DNA of 9,564 nucleotides, taken from the NCBI GenBank assembly GCA_023485185.1, contig JAMCZP010000258.1, forward strand, positions 1 to 9,564, given 5' to 3'. This document shows positions 1 through 6,684 of this stretch, piece by piece; position 1 is the first letter of the stretch; each line of letters begins with the position of its first letter. The translations under genes and the position numbers were made by a program. A model generated the notes under the pieces. That model was not told the origin of the DNA. It worked only from the letters and a program-made list of their open reading frames with translations, and ran no database searches. The stretch is from Gammaproteobacteria bacterium. Its GTDB lineage: Bacteria > Pseudomonadota > Gammaproteobacteria > Pseudomonadales > Halomonadaceae.

Positions 1-932
1 TAGAGTCGTGGGTTCATGACATCACGTAGCCAATCACCGAGTAGATTGATCGACAGCACCAGCACTACCAGCACGGCCCCAGGAATCAAGGTGATCCACC
101 AGGAGCCTGACTGAATATAGTCAAAGCCTGATTTAATCAGCGATCCCAGCGAAGGGTGTGTTTCCGGCATACCCAGCCCCAAGAAAGACAATGCCGCCTC
201 AGAGATAATCGCGTTGGCAATTTGCACCGTAGAAATGACGAAGATCGGTGACATAGTGTTGGGCAGCACATGGCGGAACATAATGCGCTTACTGCGCAGA
301 CCCATTACCCGGGCAGCATCTACATACTCTTTGTTCTTTTCCGCCAGCACAGAGGCACGCACGGTACGCGCATATTGCGGCCACTCGGCAAGGCCGATGA
401 TTAAGATCAACATGATTACGGCATATTGGCTATAAAAGGCGCTTCCCATGGTGGCTTTCACCACGGCTCCGACAACGATAGCGACCATTAGCGTCGAAAA
501 TGACAGTTGGATATCCGCCAGGCGCATCAACACTGTATCTACACGGCCACCTAAATAACCCGCCATCAGGCCGAAGGTAACACCAATCAGGGCTTGTAGA
601 ATGACTGCGCCAAAGCCAATCAGCAGCGAAACGCGTGTTCCATAAAGCACAATCGACCATAAATCGCGCCCTTGGGCATCGGTACCCAGCGCGTAGCGGT
701 CATCGGCGCCCTCAATCCAAAAGGGCGGCAGCTCCGAATCTAGGATATTGATGTGGCGTAAATCATACGGGTCAGTGGGCGCTAATAGCGGTGAAGCAAA
801 GGCGGCAATGACCATGCAGATAAACACGGCCAGGCATAGCTGGGCGGTGCGGTCACGCTTAAAGCTGTACCACAGGTAGGAGTCGCGCAGGCGTTCCCAG
901 CGGCTGGGTGGAGCATTCGTCGATATGGTCAT
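1..932 (-). CDS. Peptide-type ABC transporter permease, DppC/OppC family (3' end cut by window edge)
   Basis: This is an inner-membrane permease subunit of a peptide/nickel-class ABC importer. My own translation of the minus strand gives 310 codons plus 2 bases. The N-terminus is cytoplasmic, followed by a membrane segment at about residues 32-51. The family-typical stretch LGTDAQGRDLWS lies at 82-93. Further membrane segments lie near 101-125, 143-160 and 170-183. The cytoplasmic EAA loop that contacts the ATPase is at about 202-225 (EYVDAARVMG, then HVLPN), and EAALSFLGLG is at 245-254. The reading ends at ...MNPRL, where this family usually stops, so only a few residues at most are missing. 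The start ATG overlaps the stop of the upstream permease gene (ATGA), implying translational coupling; only a weak GGGAAG precedes it. The substrate cannot be read from the sequence. Dipeptide, oligopeptide and other family-5 substrates all remain possible. Confidence 0.95.
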   Translation of the reverse strand, partial: MTISTNAPPSRWERLRDSYLWYSFKRDRTAQLCLAVFICMVIAAFASPLLAPTDPYDLRHINILDSELPPFWIEGADDRYALGTDAQGRDLWSIVLYGTRVSLLIGFGAVILQALIGVTFGLMAGYLGGRVDTVLMRLADIQLSFSTLMVAIVVGAVVKATMGSAFYSQYAVIMLILIIGLAEWPQYARTVRASVLAEKNKEYVDAARVMGLRSKRIMFRHVLPNTMSPIFVISTVQIANAIISEAALSFLGLGMPETHPSLGSLIKSGFDYIQSGSWWITLIPGAVLVVLVLSINLLGDWLRDVMNPRL

Positions 933-1978
933 GCGGGCTTCCCAGTCAGTTTAACGGTCGGATTCACTAGGCCGTAAATCAGGTCCACAATGGTATTGGT
1001 AACCACGAAAATAACGCCGACGATCATTAGGTAAGTCACAATCAGGGGGATATCAGCATGGTTTATTGCATCTAGGAACATCAGTCCCATCCCCGGCCAC
1101 TGGAAAACGGTTTCGGTCAAAATGGTGTAAGCCACCATGGTACCGATCTGCACGCCACCAACGGTAATGACGGGGAGCATTGTGTTCTTTAGCGCATGAA
1201 CAAAATACACCCGACGCATGGAAATCCCTTTGGCTCGTGCGTACTTAACATACTCCGACTGGAGGACTTCCATCATTTCGGCGCGTATCAAGCGAATAAA
1301 AAGTGGCAGCATGATAGAAGCCAGCGATACTGCTGGGAGCACCAAGTGCTTTAAGCCATTCCACGTTGCTAGGTTGGTATCCCAGTTGCCTGCCACATTG
1401 ACCAAGTCATAACCGCGACCAAAGGATGGCATATCGCCTTGGGTGGAGAACAAGCTGTTCAGCCATGAACCCCAGCCCGTCGTTTCAGGGAATAGCGTAA
1501 CGGTTACGCCAATCGCAAAAATTTGAATAAGTAAGATGGCGGTAAGAAAGACCGGAATGGAAATACCAATAATGGAAACGCCCATAAATAAGCGTGAAAT
1601 CGGTGATCGAGGCTTGATCGCGCTATACACCCCAATGGGCACTGAAAAAACCACGATAATCAGCGTTGCAGCAAATACCAGCTCAAGGGTGGCAGGTAAG
1701 TGTCGGGCGATTACTGAGAGCGCGGGCTCTCGGTAAAAGTATGAGTAACCAAAATCACCTTGCACGGCATTTTTAGCAAAACGTACGTATTGCACCAGGA
1801 AAGAGTCATTCAGACCTAAGCGCTCACGAATTGCTTCGCGTTCGCTCTCCGGCACGGATTGCCCCACCATCTGTTGTACGGGGTCACCCAGGTTATCCTG
1901 AATAGCGAAGGCCAGCACGCTGATGACAAACATCACCAACATCGCGTGCATCAGCCGCTTGATTAAAAAGGCAATCAT
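929..1978 (-). CDS. Peptide-type ABC transporter permease, DppB/OppB family
   Basis: This is the first permease subunit of the same importer, 349 residues from the ATG chosen here. The N-terminus (MIAFLIKRLMHAMLVMF) is the usual short basic start running into a membrane helix. Other membrane segments lie near 99-119, 131-157, 213-232, 271-291 and 312-336. The EAA loop is at about 242-269 (EYVKYARAKG, then KNTMLP), and the C-terminal half has the common FQWPGMG at 292-298. The frame stays open to a GTG at 1990, which would add four residues. I prefer the ATG because AGGTGG sits 8 bases upstream of it and includes that GTG. Its stop overlaps the start of the next permease gene by 4 bases. The upstream spacer to the binding-protein gene contains three hairpins, so expression probably depends on read-through or RNA processing. 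Family assignment is firm; substrate is unknown. Confidence 0.96.
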   Translation of the reverse strand: MIAFLIKRLMHAMLVMFVISVLAFAIQDNLGDPVQQMVGQSVPESEREAIRERLGLNDSFLVQYVRFAKNAVQGDFGYSYFYREPALSVIARHLPATLELVFAATLIIVVFSVPIGVYSAIKPRSPISRLFMGVSIIGISIPVFLTAILLIQIFAIGVTVTLFPETTGWGSWLNSLFSTQGDMPSFGRGYDLVNVAGNWDTNLATWNGLKHLVLPAVSLASIMLPLFIRLIRAEMMEVLQSEYVKYARAKGISMRRVYFVHALKNTMLPVITVGGVQIGTMVAYTILTETVFQWPGMGLMFLDAINHADIPLIVTYLMIVGVIFVVTNTIVDLIYGLVNPTVKLTGKPA

Positions 1979-1984
1979 GGCGTA

Positions 1985-1992
1985 CGCCACCT
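1985..1992 (-). promoter_or_regulatory. Shine-Dalgarno that decides the DppB-type permease start
   Basis: Reading the minus strand, AGGTGG occupies 1992-1987 and is followed by 8 bases before the ATG at 1978. The alternative GTG at 1990-1988 lies inside this motif, and the bases before it (CTTTATATA) contain no ribosome-binding sequence. The ATG therefore fits better, although the longer frame is open. Confidence 0.6.
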
Positions 1993-2066
1993 ATATAAAG
2001 GGTTTCAACAAAGGGAGTAGGGGCATGCTTTGCAGCGTTTAGCAGTCTCGAACCGCCAAGCAAAAG

Positions 2067-2098
2067 GCTTCGCTCCCTAAGCTAATAGGGAGCGAAGC
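2067..2098 (-). terminator. 12-bp hairpin, probable partial terminator between binding protein and permeases
   Basis: GCTTCGCTCCCT at 2067-2078 is perfectly complementary to AGGGAGCGAAGC at 2087-2098, with an 8-base loop. On the minus-strand transcript the stem is followed by CCTTTTGC, a short T tract. On the plus strand no T tract follows. A GC-rich hairpin with a poor T tract inside an importer operon is typical of partial termination or of 3'-end protection of the binding-protein message. Both roles raise the binding-protein to permease ratio. The structure is seen directly; the function is inferred. Confidence 0.7.
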
Positions 2099-2112
2099 AT
2101 CCTTGCAGTTAA

Positions 2113-2142
2113 TAGCGGTGGTAACGCTTTGGTTTACCGCTA
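2113..2142 (-). repeat. 7-bp inverted repeat, second hairpin in the operon spacer
   Basis: TAGCGGT at 2113-2119 pairs perfectly with ACCGCTA at 2136-2142 around a 16-base loop. It lies between the binding-protein stop codon and the strong hairpin at 2067-2098, so it may add to RNA stability there. No T tract follows on either strand. Confidence 0.4.
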
Positions 2143-2152
2143 AGGACTCACT

Positions 2153-2178
2153 AGCATTAATTAACTAGCACTAATGCT
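2153..2178 (-). repeat. 7-bp inverted repeat just after the binding-protein stop codon
   Basis: AGCATTA at 2153-2159 pairs perfectly with TAATGCT at 2172-2178 around a 12-base loop. It begins 2 bases past the TAA stop of the binding-protein gene on the minus strand. The arms also sit in an imperfect tandem repeat (ACTAGCATTAA / ACTAGCACTAA). AT-rich and weak by itself; it counts mainly as the first of three stems in this spacer. Confidence 0.4.
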
Positions 2179-2180
2179 GA

Positions 2181-3761
2181 TTAGTCTTCGCTGCGGTTAA
2201 TGACCAAGTCACCCAGGTACGGGAAGTCGATAGCATTGACCACGGGTTCGGCGTCAATACCCTCTGCAGAAGCATACGCCAGGTTCTGCCAATGCAACAT
2301 GATGAAACCGACGTCTTCGTAGAGCATGGCTTCTGCTTCACGCAGCATTTCGTTGCGTGTATCGAGATCCGTTTCGCTATCCGCTTCGGTTACTAACGCA
2401 TCAATCTCTTCGTTGCAGTAGTTGCCGTAGTTGTATTGGCCTACACCGGTTTCAGTGTCGATGCAGAAGGAGAGATACTGGAAGAAGTTGGCGGTATCTT
2501 CAGTGTCAGAGTGCCAGCCAAGCATCGCCATATCCGATTCGCGGGTATCATACTCCGGCCAGTACTGAGCGAGCGGCATGGTGCGCAGGTTAACGTTAAT
2601 GTTGATTTGCGCCAGCATATTTGCCACTGCCTGAGCGATTTGCGCATCGTTCACATAGCGGTTGTTCGGGGCAATCATGTCAATGGTAAAGCCGTCTTCG
2701 TAGCCGGCTTCTGACATAAGTTCTTGAGCGCGCTCAAGGTCATAGCGCGGCACTAAATCTGGATTGTGGCCCGAATAGCCTTCTGGTGAGAATTGCCCAG
2801 CTGGTGTTGCAAAACCGCGCATTAGGCGATCAGCAATGCCTTCCTGGTTAATTGCTAGATCTATCGCCTGACGAACACGAACGTCTTGGAAGGCTTCAAC
2901 GCGCTCTTCGTTCAGTTGGAAACCAATAATGCGCGTACCGTCAATCTCAATCAGATTGACACCATCGGCATCACGTACCCGATCCAAATCGTTAGGCGGT
3001 ACGGCATCGATGAAATCCACGCCACCAGAGAGCAGTGCGGCAACGCGAGAAGCGTTTTCAGCAATCGGCGTCAGGACGATTTCAGACACGTTGCCTTCGG
3101 TTTCTGTATCCCAGTAATCGTCAAAGCGTTCAAAATCAACGCGCACGCCCTGGCGGCGGTCAGTGAGAATAAAGGGGCCTGTGCCCGAGACATTGCGTGA
3201 AGCAAACGAGTTACCCGCTTTAACGATTTCAGCTTTGTCATTGCCGTCGTCGGTTTCACCGGTATAGAAATCGCTATCCATCGGGAAGATGTAGGTAGCA
3301 AGGTTCAGTAGTAGTGGGTAAGGCTCGGTAGTCACGATCTCTACGGTGTAGTCGTCAACCGCTTCAGCGCTAGCAACCGGTTCAAAAATAGCGCGGTAGT
3401 CAGGGCTCTCTTTCAGACGCTCAATAGTCCAAACCACATCTTTGGCGGTAAATTCGTTGCCAGAGTGGAAAGTAACGCCTTCACGCAGTGTCATGCGCAT
3501 GGTGGTTTCGTCGACCTGTTCCCACTCGGTAGCCAAGCGTGGTTCGAAATCAAAATCTTTCGTCCAGCGTACTAGCGGATCAAACGTCAGGTGCGAGAAG
3601 CGCAGCATGCCGCCAGAAAGCTGCTCATGGATATCGAGGGTTTCAGGGTCAGCCGAGTAACCAATGCGCAGCGTTTCAGCACTCGCGGCTAGCGGTATTA
3701 ACGTAGTACCCGCGAACACGGCACTAATAACGGAAGCCAGTACGGTCTTCTTGAACGTCAT
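2181..3761 (-). CDS. Periplasmic substrate-binding protein of peptide-type ABC importer (family 5, DppA/OppA-like)
   Basis: This is the extracytoplasmic binding protein that delivers substrate to the two permeases downstream, 526 residues before processing. A Sec signal peptide is clear: MTFKKT, a hydrophobic core, then AASA before ET, so cleavage is expected after residue 28. The mature protein shows the family-5 hallmarks: LREGVTFHSGNEFTAKDVV at about 92-110, the SGTGPF turn at 192-197, VRQAIDLAIN at about 296-305 and a C-terminal block rich in aromatics. Two cysteines (433 and 449) could form a disulfide. The protein is strongly acidic, as expected for a halophile. Start ATG is supported by AAGGGA six to seven bases upstream. 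It heads the operon and is followed by a hairpin-rich spacer. Oligopeptide, dipeptide and murein peptide are all possible ligands; the sequence does not decide. Confidence 0.95.
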   Translation of the reverse strand: MTFKKTVLASVISAVFAGTTLIPLAASAETLRIGYSADPETLDIHEQLSGGMLRFSHLTFDPLVRWTKDFDFEPRLATEWEQVDETTMRMTLREGVTFHSGNEFTAKDVVWTIERLKESPDYRAIFEPVASAEAVDDYTVEIVTTEPYPLLLNLATYIFPMDSDFYTGETDDGNDKAEIVKAGNSFASRNVSGTGPFILTDRRQGVRVDFERFDDYWDTETEGNVSEIVLTPIAENASRVAALLSGGVDFIDAVPPNDLDRVRDADGVNLIEIDGTRIIGFQLNEERVEAFQDVRVRQAIDLAINQEGIADRLMRGFATPAGQFSPEGYSGHNPDLVPRYDLERAQELMSEAGYEDGFTIDMIAPNNRYVNDAQIAQAVANMLAQININVNLRTMPLAQYWPEYDTRESDMAMLGWHSDTEDTANFFQYLSFCIDTETGVGQYNYGNYCNEEIDALVTEADSETDLDTRNEMLREAEAMLYEDVGFIMLHWQNLAYASAEGIDAEPVVNAIDFPYLGDLVINRSED

Positions 3762-4047
3762 AATTGTTCCCTTGGATAGTTATTTATTGTTCGTTTAACA
3801 GGTGCTTTCCCTCGCTTATAGCAGGAAATACCCGTAAAACAGACACGGTCACAATAAAAGCCGTTTTGCGGCCTAAGCTTACAACATAGGCTACTAACAT
3901 AGAGAGTGCCCATCGCGTCATACAATCGAAATAATGACAGGCATCATTCGTCTACTAAATGAGGTGGCTAATGCCGCCATATAAAGCGGTTGGATTTAGA
4001 CGAAAGTAGTAATCGAAAAGTGGTGCAAAACTGGCAGGAGAAGGCAT
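3762..4047. other. Divergent intergenic region between importer operon and orphan exported protein gene
   Basis: These 286 bases lie between two divergently transcribed genes and must carry both promoters. I found no convincing -35/-10 pair for the importer direction; the best piece is CTATAAG at about 3822-3816 read on the minus strand, with no good -35. In the plus direction TATAAA at 3980-3985 and TACAAT at 3921-3926 are decent -10 boxes without a good -35. A small hairpin (GCCG, 5-base loop, CGGC) lies at about 3860-3872. A larger folded segment at 3947-4004 is listed separately. I see no gene here: the short frame on the minus strand at 3955-4155 has no family features. Confidence 0.5.
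3947..4004 (+). promoter_or_regulatory. Possible structured 5' leader of the orphan exported protein gene
   Basis: TTCGTCTA at 3947-3954 pairs perfectly with TAGACGAA at 3997-4004. Inside it, GGTGGC at 3963-3968 pairs with GCCGCC at 3973-3978 (one G-U pair) around a TAAT loop. Together they could form a two-stem RNA element ending 43 bases before the start codon at 4048. This only applies if transcription starts upstream of 3947, for instance from the TACAAT at 3921-3926. It matches no riboswitch I recognise and has no T tract. Confidence 0.35.
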
Positions 4048-4554
4048 ATGCGAAAACAAATCGGGATCATGGTATTGGCTTGGTGTATTCCCTCTTTTGC
4101 TTATACGAGTGAGCTTGCACCGGAGATTGAGGGCGTGCTGGATGGCGAGCCGCACGAGTGGTTTATTTTAAGTCAGGGCAATGACTCAAGTGCGTCGTTC
4201 ATTGAGCTTGGGGATGAAGTCCGCATTGATATCACCGGCTTTATTGACGATGAAAGCTGGGATGCTCGAGACGCTATCTCTATCAGTCTGACTCTGGTAG
4301 AAGACGAGCTTATGGAGACGGATGTCGTTTATCTTATCGGCAATACTCCTTTACCGCCGCTGTATACCTCAGGAGATGCCCAGGTAACAGTGTCGTTGAC
4401 TCACTATGAGCGCGACAGTCAAACAGTTCATGTAACAGGCAGGATTCAGGGCGTGCTGGCGCTGCAAGTTCAGTTAGATGCCCCGCCAAGCCTTGAGGAG
4501 GGCATCGACATTGATGTGATGTTCGATGTGCAGGCGCAAAAAGTCGAATTTTAA
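4048..4554 (+). CDS. Exported acidic protein of unknown function
   Basis: A 168-residue protein I do not recognise. The N-terminus MRKQIGIMVLAWCIPSFA is a plausible Sec signal peptide with cleavage near residue 18, giving a mature protein of about 150 residues that is rich in Asp and Glu. The rest alternates hydrophobic and polar residues in short stretches (VRIDITGF, ISISLTLV, VTVSLTHY, VHVTGRI, IDIDVMFDV), which suggests an all-beta periplasmic domain. There are no further cysteines and no visible catalytic motif. The cysteine at position 13 follows Trp, so it is not a lipobox. Start ATG has AGGAG seven bases upstream. It is a single-gene unit, divergent from the importer and convergent with the glutaredoxin-like gene. 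The signal peptide and ribosome-binding site make it a real gene; function is open. Confidence 0.85.
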   Translation: MRKQIGIMVLAWCIPSFAYTSELAPEIEGVLDGEPHEWFILSQGNDSSASFIELGDEVRIDITGFIDDESWDARDAISISLTLVEDELMETDVVYLIGNTPLPPLYTSGDAQVTVSLTHYERDSQTVHVTGRIQGVLALQVQLDAPPSLEEGIDIDVMFDVQAQKVEF

Positions 4555-4573
4555 ACATAGTGCTTTTAGCGCG

Positions 4574-4597
4574 GCAGGGCGATTGTCATCGACCTGC
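4574..4597. terminator. Imperfect inverted repeat in the convergent gap, possible weak bidirectional terminator
   Basis: GCAGG-g-CGAT pairs with ATCG-a-CCTGC around a TGTC loop, with one G/A mismatch. It sits in the 54-base gap between two convergent stop codons, where a shared terminator would be expected. No T run follows on either strand, so this is a weak call. Confidence 0.35.
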
Positions 4598-4608
4598 TGG
4601 AGTGGCCA

Positions 4609-4995
4609 TTAGCCAAACTGTTTATGTAGCCAAGTATTGATAGTGTCAGATTCGTACATCCACTCTTCGCGGCCATCATCATGGGTAATTTTAAGGCAAG
4701 GTACTTTTACTTTACCGCCTCCTTTTAATAGCGCCTGCTTATGGGCGGGATCAAGCTGGGCATCGCGCAATTCAATTTTCAAACCTAACCGAGCCATCTC
4801 TTTACGCACTTTGATACAGAAAGGGCAGCTACGAAACTGATATAGGGCCAGGCGCTGACACTCTTGGTCGACAAGCGCCTGTTGCTCGGGGGTGCGATCT
4901 ACGGCAGTAGGCGTGGAGAGCTTTTCAGAAATAAGCATGATGGGGGCAAGTACCAAGCGAACACCGCGGAAAAAGTAGCGAATTAAAACGCGCAT
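4609..4995 (-). CDS. Glutaredoxin-like thiol-redox protein with hydrophobic N-terminus
   Basis: A 128-residue protein with a glutaredoxin/GST-N-terminal thioredoxin fold. The redox motif is SCPFC, with cysteines 57 and 60, after the strand LALYQF. The cis-proline of the fold is P99 in KVKVPCLKI, and the usual C-terminal ESDTINTWL at 115-123 matches the glutathione-binding end of the family. Residues 1-26 (MRVLIRYFFRGVRLVLAP, then IMLI) form a basic then hydrophobic segment that could anchor it to the inner membrane. The frame stays open up to 5097, but I start at the ATG at 4995 because AGGAG lies exactly 7 bases before it and the extra 34 residues look like non-coding translation. It probably reduces protein disulfides or glutathione mixed disulfides; its target is unknown. 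It is monocistronic here. Confidence 0.9.
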   Translation of the reverse strand: MRVLIRYFFRGVRLVLAPIMLISEKLSTPTAVDRTPEQQALVDQECQRLALYQFRSCPFCIKVRKEMARLGLKIELRDAQLDPAHKQALLKGGGKVKVPCLKITHDDGREEWMYESDTINTWLHKQFG

Positions 4996-5060
4996 CGTAA
5001 AGCTCCTTTCACTGATAACTAGGTTGCTACCAGCGTGGTGAATGAATGGATGGGGGAATA

Positions 5061-5097
5061 GCCATCCTTTATAAACAGTGGCGGCATCCTGCAACAA
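5061..5097 (-). promoter_or_regulatory. Candidate sigma-70 promoter of the glutaredoxin-like gene
   Basis: On the minus strand TTGTTG (5097-5092) and TATAAA (5073-5068) are separated by 18 bases; TTGCAG three bases further in would give 15. Transcription would start near 5061, giving a leader of about 65 bases before the ATG at 4995. The -10 is good and the -35 is mediocre. A second TATAAT (5151-5146) lies farther upstream without a clear -35. Confidence 0.45.
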
Positions 5098-5118
5098 CTG
5101 AAAGGATTTGTCACTTGA

Positions 5119-5133
5119 AGGGCGTTTTGCCCT
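5119..5133. repeat. Short inverted repeat AGGGC/GCCCT in the divergent promoter region
   Basis: AGGGC at 5119-5123 and GCCCT at 5129-5133 flank GTTTT. The site lies between the two divergent genes, just upstream of the candidate glutaredoxin promoter and near the TTATAA at 5147-5152. It could be an operator, but nothing identifies a regulator and repeats this short occur by chance. Confidence 0.25.
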
Positions 5134-5186
5134 GGCTAATCTTCGATTATAACGATGAGTAGATGAGCAAATAGACCCAGCATGCT

Positions 5187-5222
5187 ACGCTAACCGGCTA
5201 TTTTCATAGCGTTTGTTTTTTT
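5187..5222 (+). terminator. Terminator-like hairpin with T tract upstream of mpl
   Basis: ACGCTA at 5187-5192 pairs with TAGCGT at 5207-5212 around a 14-base loop, followed by TTGTTTTTTT. On the plus strand this has the form of a weak intrinsic terminator, though the stem is only 6 bp and half AT. No plus-strand gene ends just before it, because the preceding gene is on the other strand. It therefore either stops stray transcription entering mpl or acts within an mpl leader starting near the TATAAC at 5148-5153. Confidence 0.4.
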
Positions 5223-5274
5223 ATTGCATTAGCTAGAACGAATTAGTTTATTAGCGATTAATGGGGCTAGAGCC

Positions 5275-6684
5275 ATGCATCTGCATATTATTGGTATCTG
5301 CGGCACCTTTATGGGTAGCCTTGCACTGCTGGCGCGTGAGCTTGGGCATCAGGTAAGCGGCTCTGATCAGAATGTTTATCCGCCAATGAGTACCCAGCTC
5401 ACTGAGATGGGTATTAGCTTGATGGAAGGCTATCATGCCGATCATCTTACCCCTCTGCCTGATCTGGTAGTGGTGGGCAATGCGATGTCGCGTGGCAATT
5501 CAGAGGTAGAAGCGCTTCTAAATAGCGGTGTGCCTTACACCTCAGGTGCACAGTGGCTGGCAGAGCATGTGCTTCCCGGTCGGCAGGTTATTGCGGTGGC
5601 AGGTACCCACGGAAAAACAACGACGGCTAGCATCTTAGCCTGGTTACTCGAGAGTGCCGGGTTAAAGCCGGGTTTTTTGATCGGTGGCGTACCACGCAAT
5701 TTTGGTGTGTCCGCGCGTATTGGTGACCCCGCAGCGCCTTTTGTTGTGGAAGCTGACGAATACGACACTGCTTTCTTCGATAAGCGCTCCAAGTTTGTTC
5801 ATTATCGCCCGAATATCGCTATCCTTAATAACCTTGAGTTTGATCACGCGGATATTTTCCCTGATTTGGCTGCCATTGAACGCCAGTTCCATCACCTGGT
5901 GCGCACGGTGCCCGGTCAAGGCCAACTGTTGGTGGCCGATCAGCAGCCTGCGCTTGAGCGTGTGCTCACCCAGGGCGTTTGGACGCCGGTCGCCCATTTC
6001 GGCGATCAGATGGCTAGTGAGTGGCAGTTTAAGCTAGAGCGCGATGATGCCAGCCGCTTCCAAGTGATTTATAGCGGGGGCACACCGGGTCAGGATAGAA
6101 AGCGCCAGGAGGAAGACGGCGTTGTCGAGTGGCCGCTGACCGGGGAGCATAACGCGCGCAACGCATTGGCCGCTGTTGCCGCCGCCCACCTATGTGGCGT
6201 TGATCTGGCCCGTGGCTGTGCTGCGCTGGCGCGTTTTGAAACGCCTAGAAGGCGCCAGGAAGTGCGCGGTGAAATTAACGGCATCCAAGTGATTGATGAC
6301 TTCGCTCACCACCCTACGGCCATTGCCGCCACGCTTAAGGGGTTGCGCGCGGCGACAACCAAAGGACGTTTGCTGGCAGTGATTGAACCGCGCTCAAACA
6401 CTATGCGATTGGGTGCGCTGCGCGAGCGCTTAATCGATAGCGTGGCAGATGCTGATGGTGTGTTCTGGTTTCAGCCTGCCGGGCTAGATTGGTCAATGGA
6501 CGAGTTGGTGGCTACCCAAGGCGCCCATGCACATCTTTATAGCGATATTAATGCCTTAGTGCAGGCAGTGGTCACTCAAGCGTCACCTCTGGATCGTATC
6601 GTAGTGATGTCCAACGGTGGTTTTGAAGGCGTTCATGAGCGCTTGCTGGCCGCCTTAGCTATCGCCAAGGAGGGGCAAGTTTGA
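5275..6684 (+). CDS. mpl: UDP-N-acetylmuramate:L-alanyl-gamma-D-glutamyl-meso-diaminopimelate ligase
   Basis: This cytoplasmic Mur-family ligase attaches recycled murein tripeptide to UDP-MurNAc using ATP, feeding it back into peptidoglycan synthesis. All parts of the fold are present in its 469 residues, against about 457 in E. coli. The N-terminal Rossmann-like start IGICGTFMGSLA (6-17) has the CGTFMG signature separating Mpl from MurC. The ATP loop AGTHGKTTT is at 109-117 and EADEYDTAFFDKRSKF at 159-174. NNLEFDHADIF is at 185-195, GEHNARNALAA at 290-300, DDFAHHPTAI at 341-350, EPRSNTMRLG at 371-380 and MSNGGFEGVHERLL at 445-458. The start ATG has only a poor ribosome-binding sequence (GGGGC about 7 bases before). 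It heads an operon and overlaps ubiX by 4 bases; mpl and ubiX are also neighbours in Pseudomonas aeruginosa. No key residue appears missing. Confidence 0.97.
   Translation: MHLHIIGICGTFMGSLALLARELGHQVSGSDQNVYPPMSTQLTEMGISLMEGYHADHLTPLPDLVVVGNAMSRGNSEVEALLNSGVPYTSGAQWLAEHVLPGRQVIAVAGTHGKTTTASILAWLLESAGLKPGFLIGGVPRNFGVSARIGDPAAPFVVEADEYDTAFFDKRSKFVHYRPNIAILNNLEFDHADIFPDLAAIERQFHHLVRTVPGQGQLLVADQQPALERVLTQGVWTPVAHFGDQMASEWQFKLERDDASRFQVIYSGGTPGQDRKRQEEDGVVEWPLTGEHNARNALAAVAAAHLCGVDLARGCAALARFETPRRRQEVRGEINGIQVIDDFAHHPTAIAATLKGLRAATTKGRLLAVIEPRSNTMRLGALRERLIDSVADADGVFWFQPAGLDWSMDELVATQGAHAHLYSDINALVQAVVTQASPLDRIVVMSNGGFEGVHERLLAALAIAKEGQV
6667..6683 (+). promoter_or_regulatory. Perfect Shine-Dalgarno fixing the TTG start of ubiX
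   Basis: AAGGAGG at 6667-6673 lies inside the end of mpl and is followed by 7 bases and then TTG at 6681-6683. The TTG overlaps the mpl stop as TTGA. The spacing is ideal and the next residues (SNSAKAAFKKPITVALTGASG) run straight into the UbiX fold, so the TTG is very likely the true start and the two genes are translationally coupled. Confidence 0.8.

Noticed and set aside
2357..3660. Several plus-strand open frames opposite the binding-protein gene
   Set aside because: They lie antisense to a clear family-5 protein, show no domain features and are Ser/Arg-rich as expected of shadow frames.
3816..3858. Promoter for the binding-protein gene (TTGTGA, GTATTT or CTATAAG)
   Set aside because: No pair has both an acceptable -35/-10 match and proper spacing, so I do not annotate a specific promoter.
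4048..4107. Cysteine 13 in the signal region of the orphan protein as a lipoprotein lipobox
   Set aside because: The residue before it is Trp (LAWC), while a lipobox needs a small residue there; ordinary signal-peptide cleavage is more likely.
3955..4155. 66-residue minus-strand frame between the importer and the orphan gene
   Set aside because: It overlaps the start of the orphan gene antisense, has no good ribosome-binding site and no recognisable sequence.
4996..5097. Extended N-terminus of the glutaredoxin-like protein from 5097
   Set aside because: The start at 4995 has an ideal AGGAG site, and the candidate promoter at 5097-5068 would lie inside the extension.
5224..5252. TTGCAT - 17 bases - TTTATT as the mpl promoter
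   Set aside because: Spacing is right, but only three and four of six bases match consensus; chance matches of this quality are common in AT-rich DNA.
5535..6284. Minus-strand and alternative-frame open frames within mpl
   Set aside because: mpl covers the same bases with every family motif; the other frames have no ribosome-binding sites or recognisable content.
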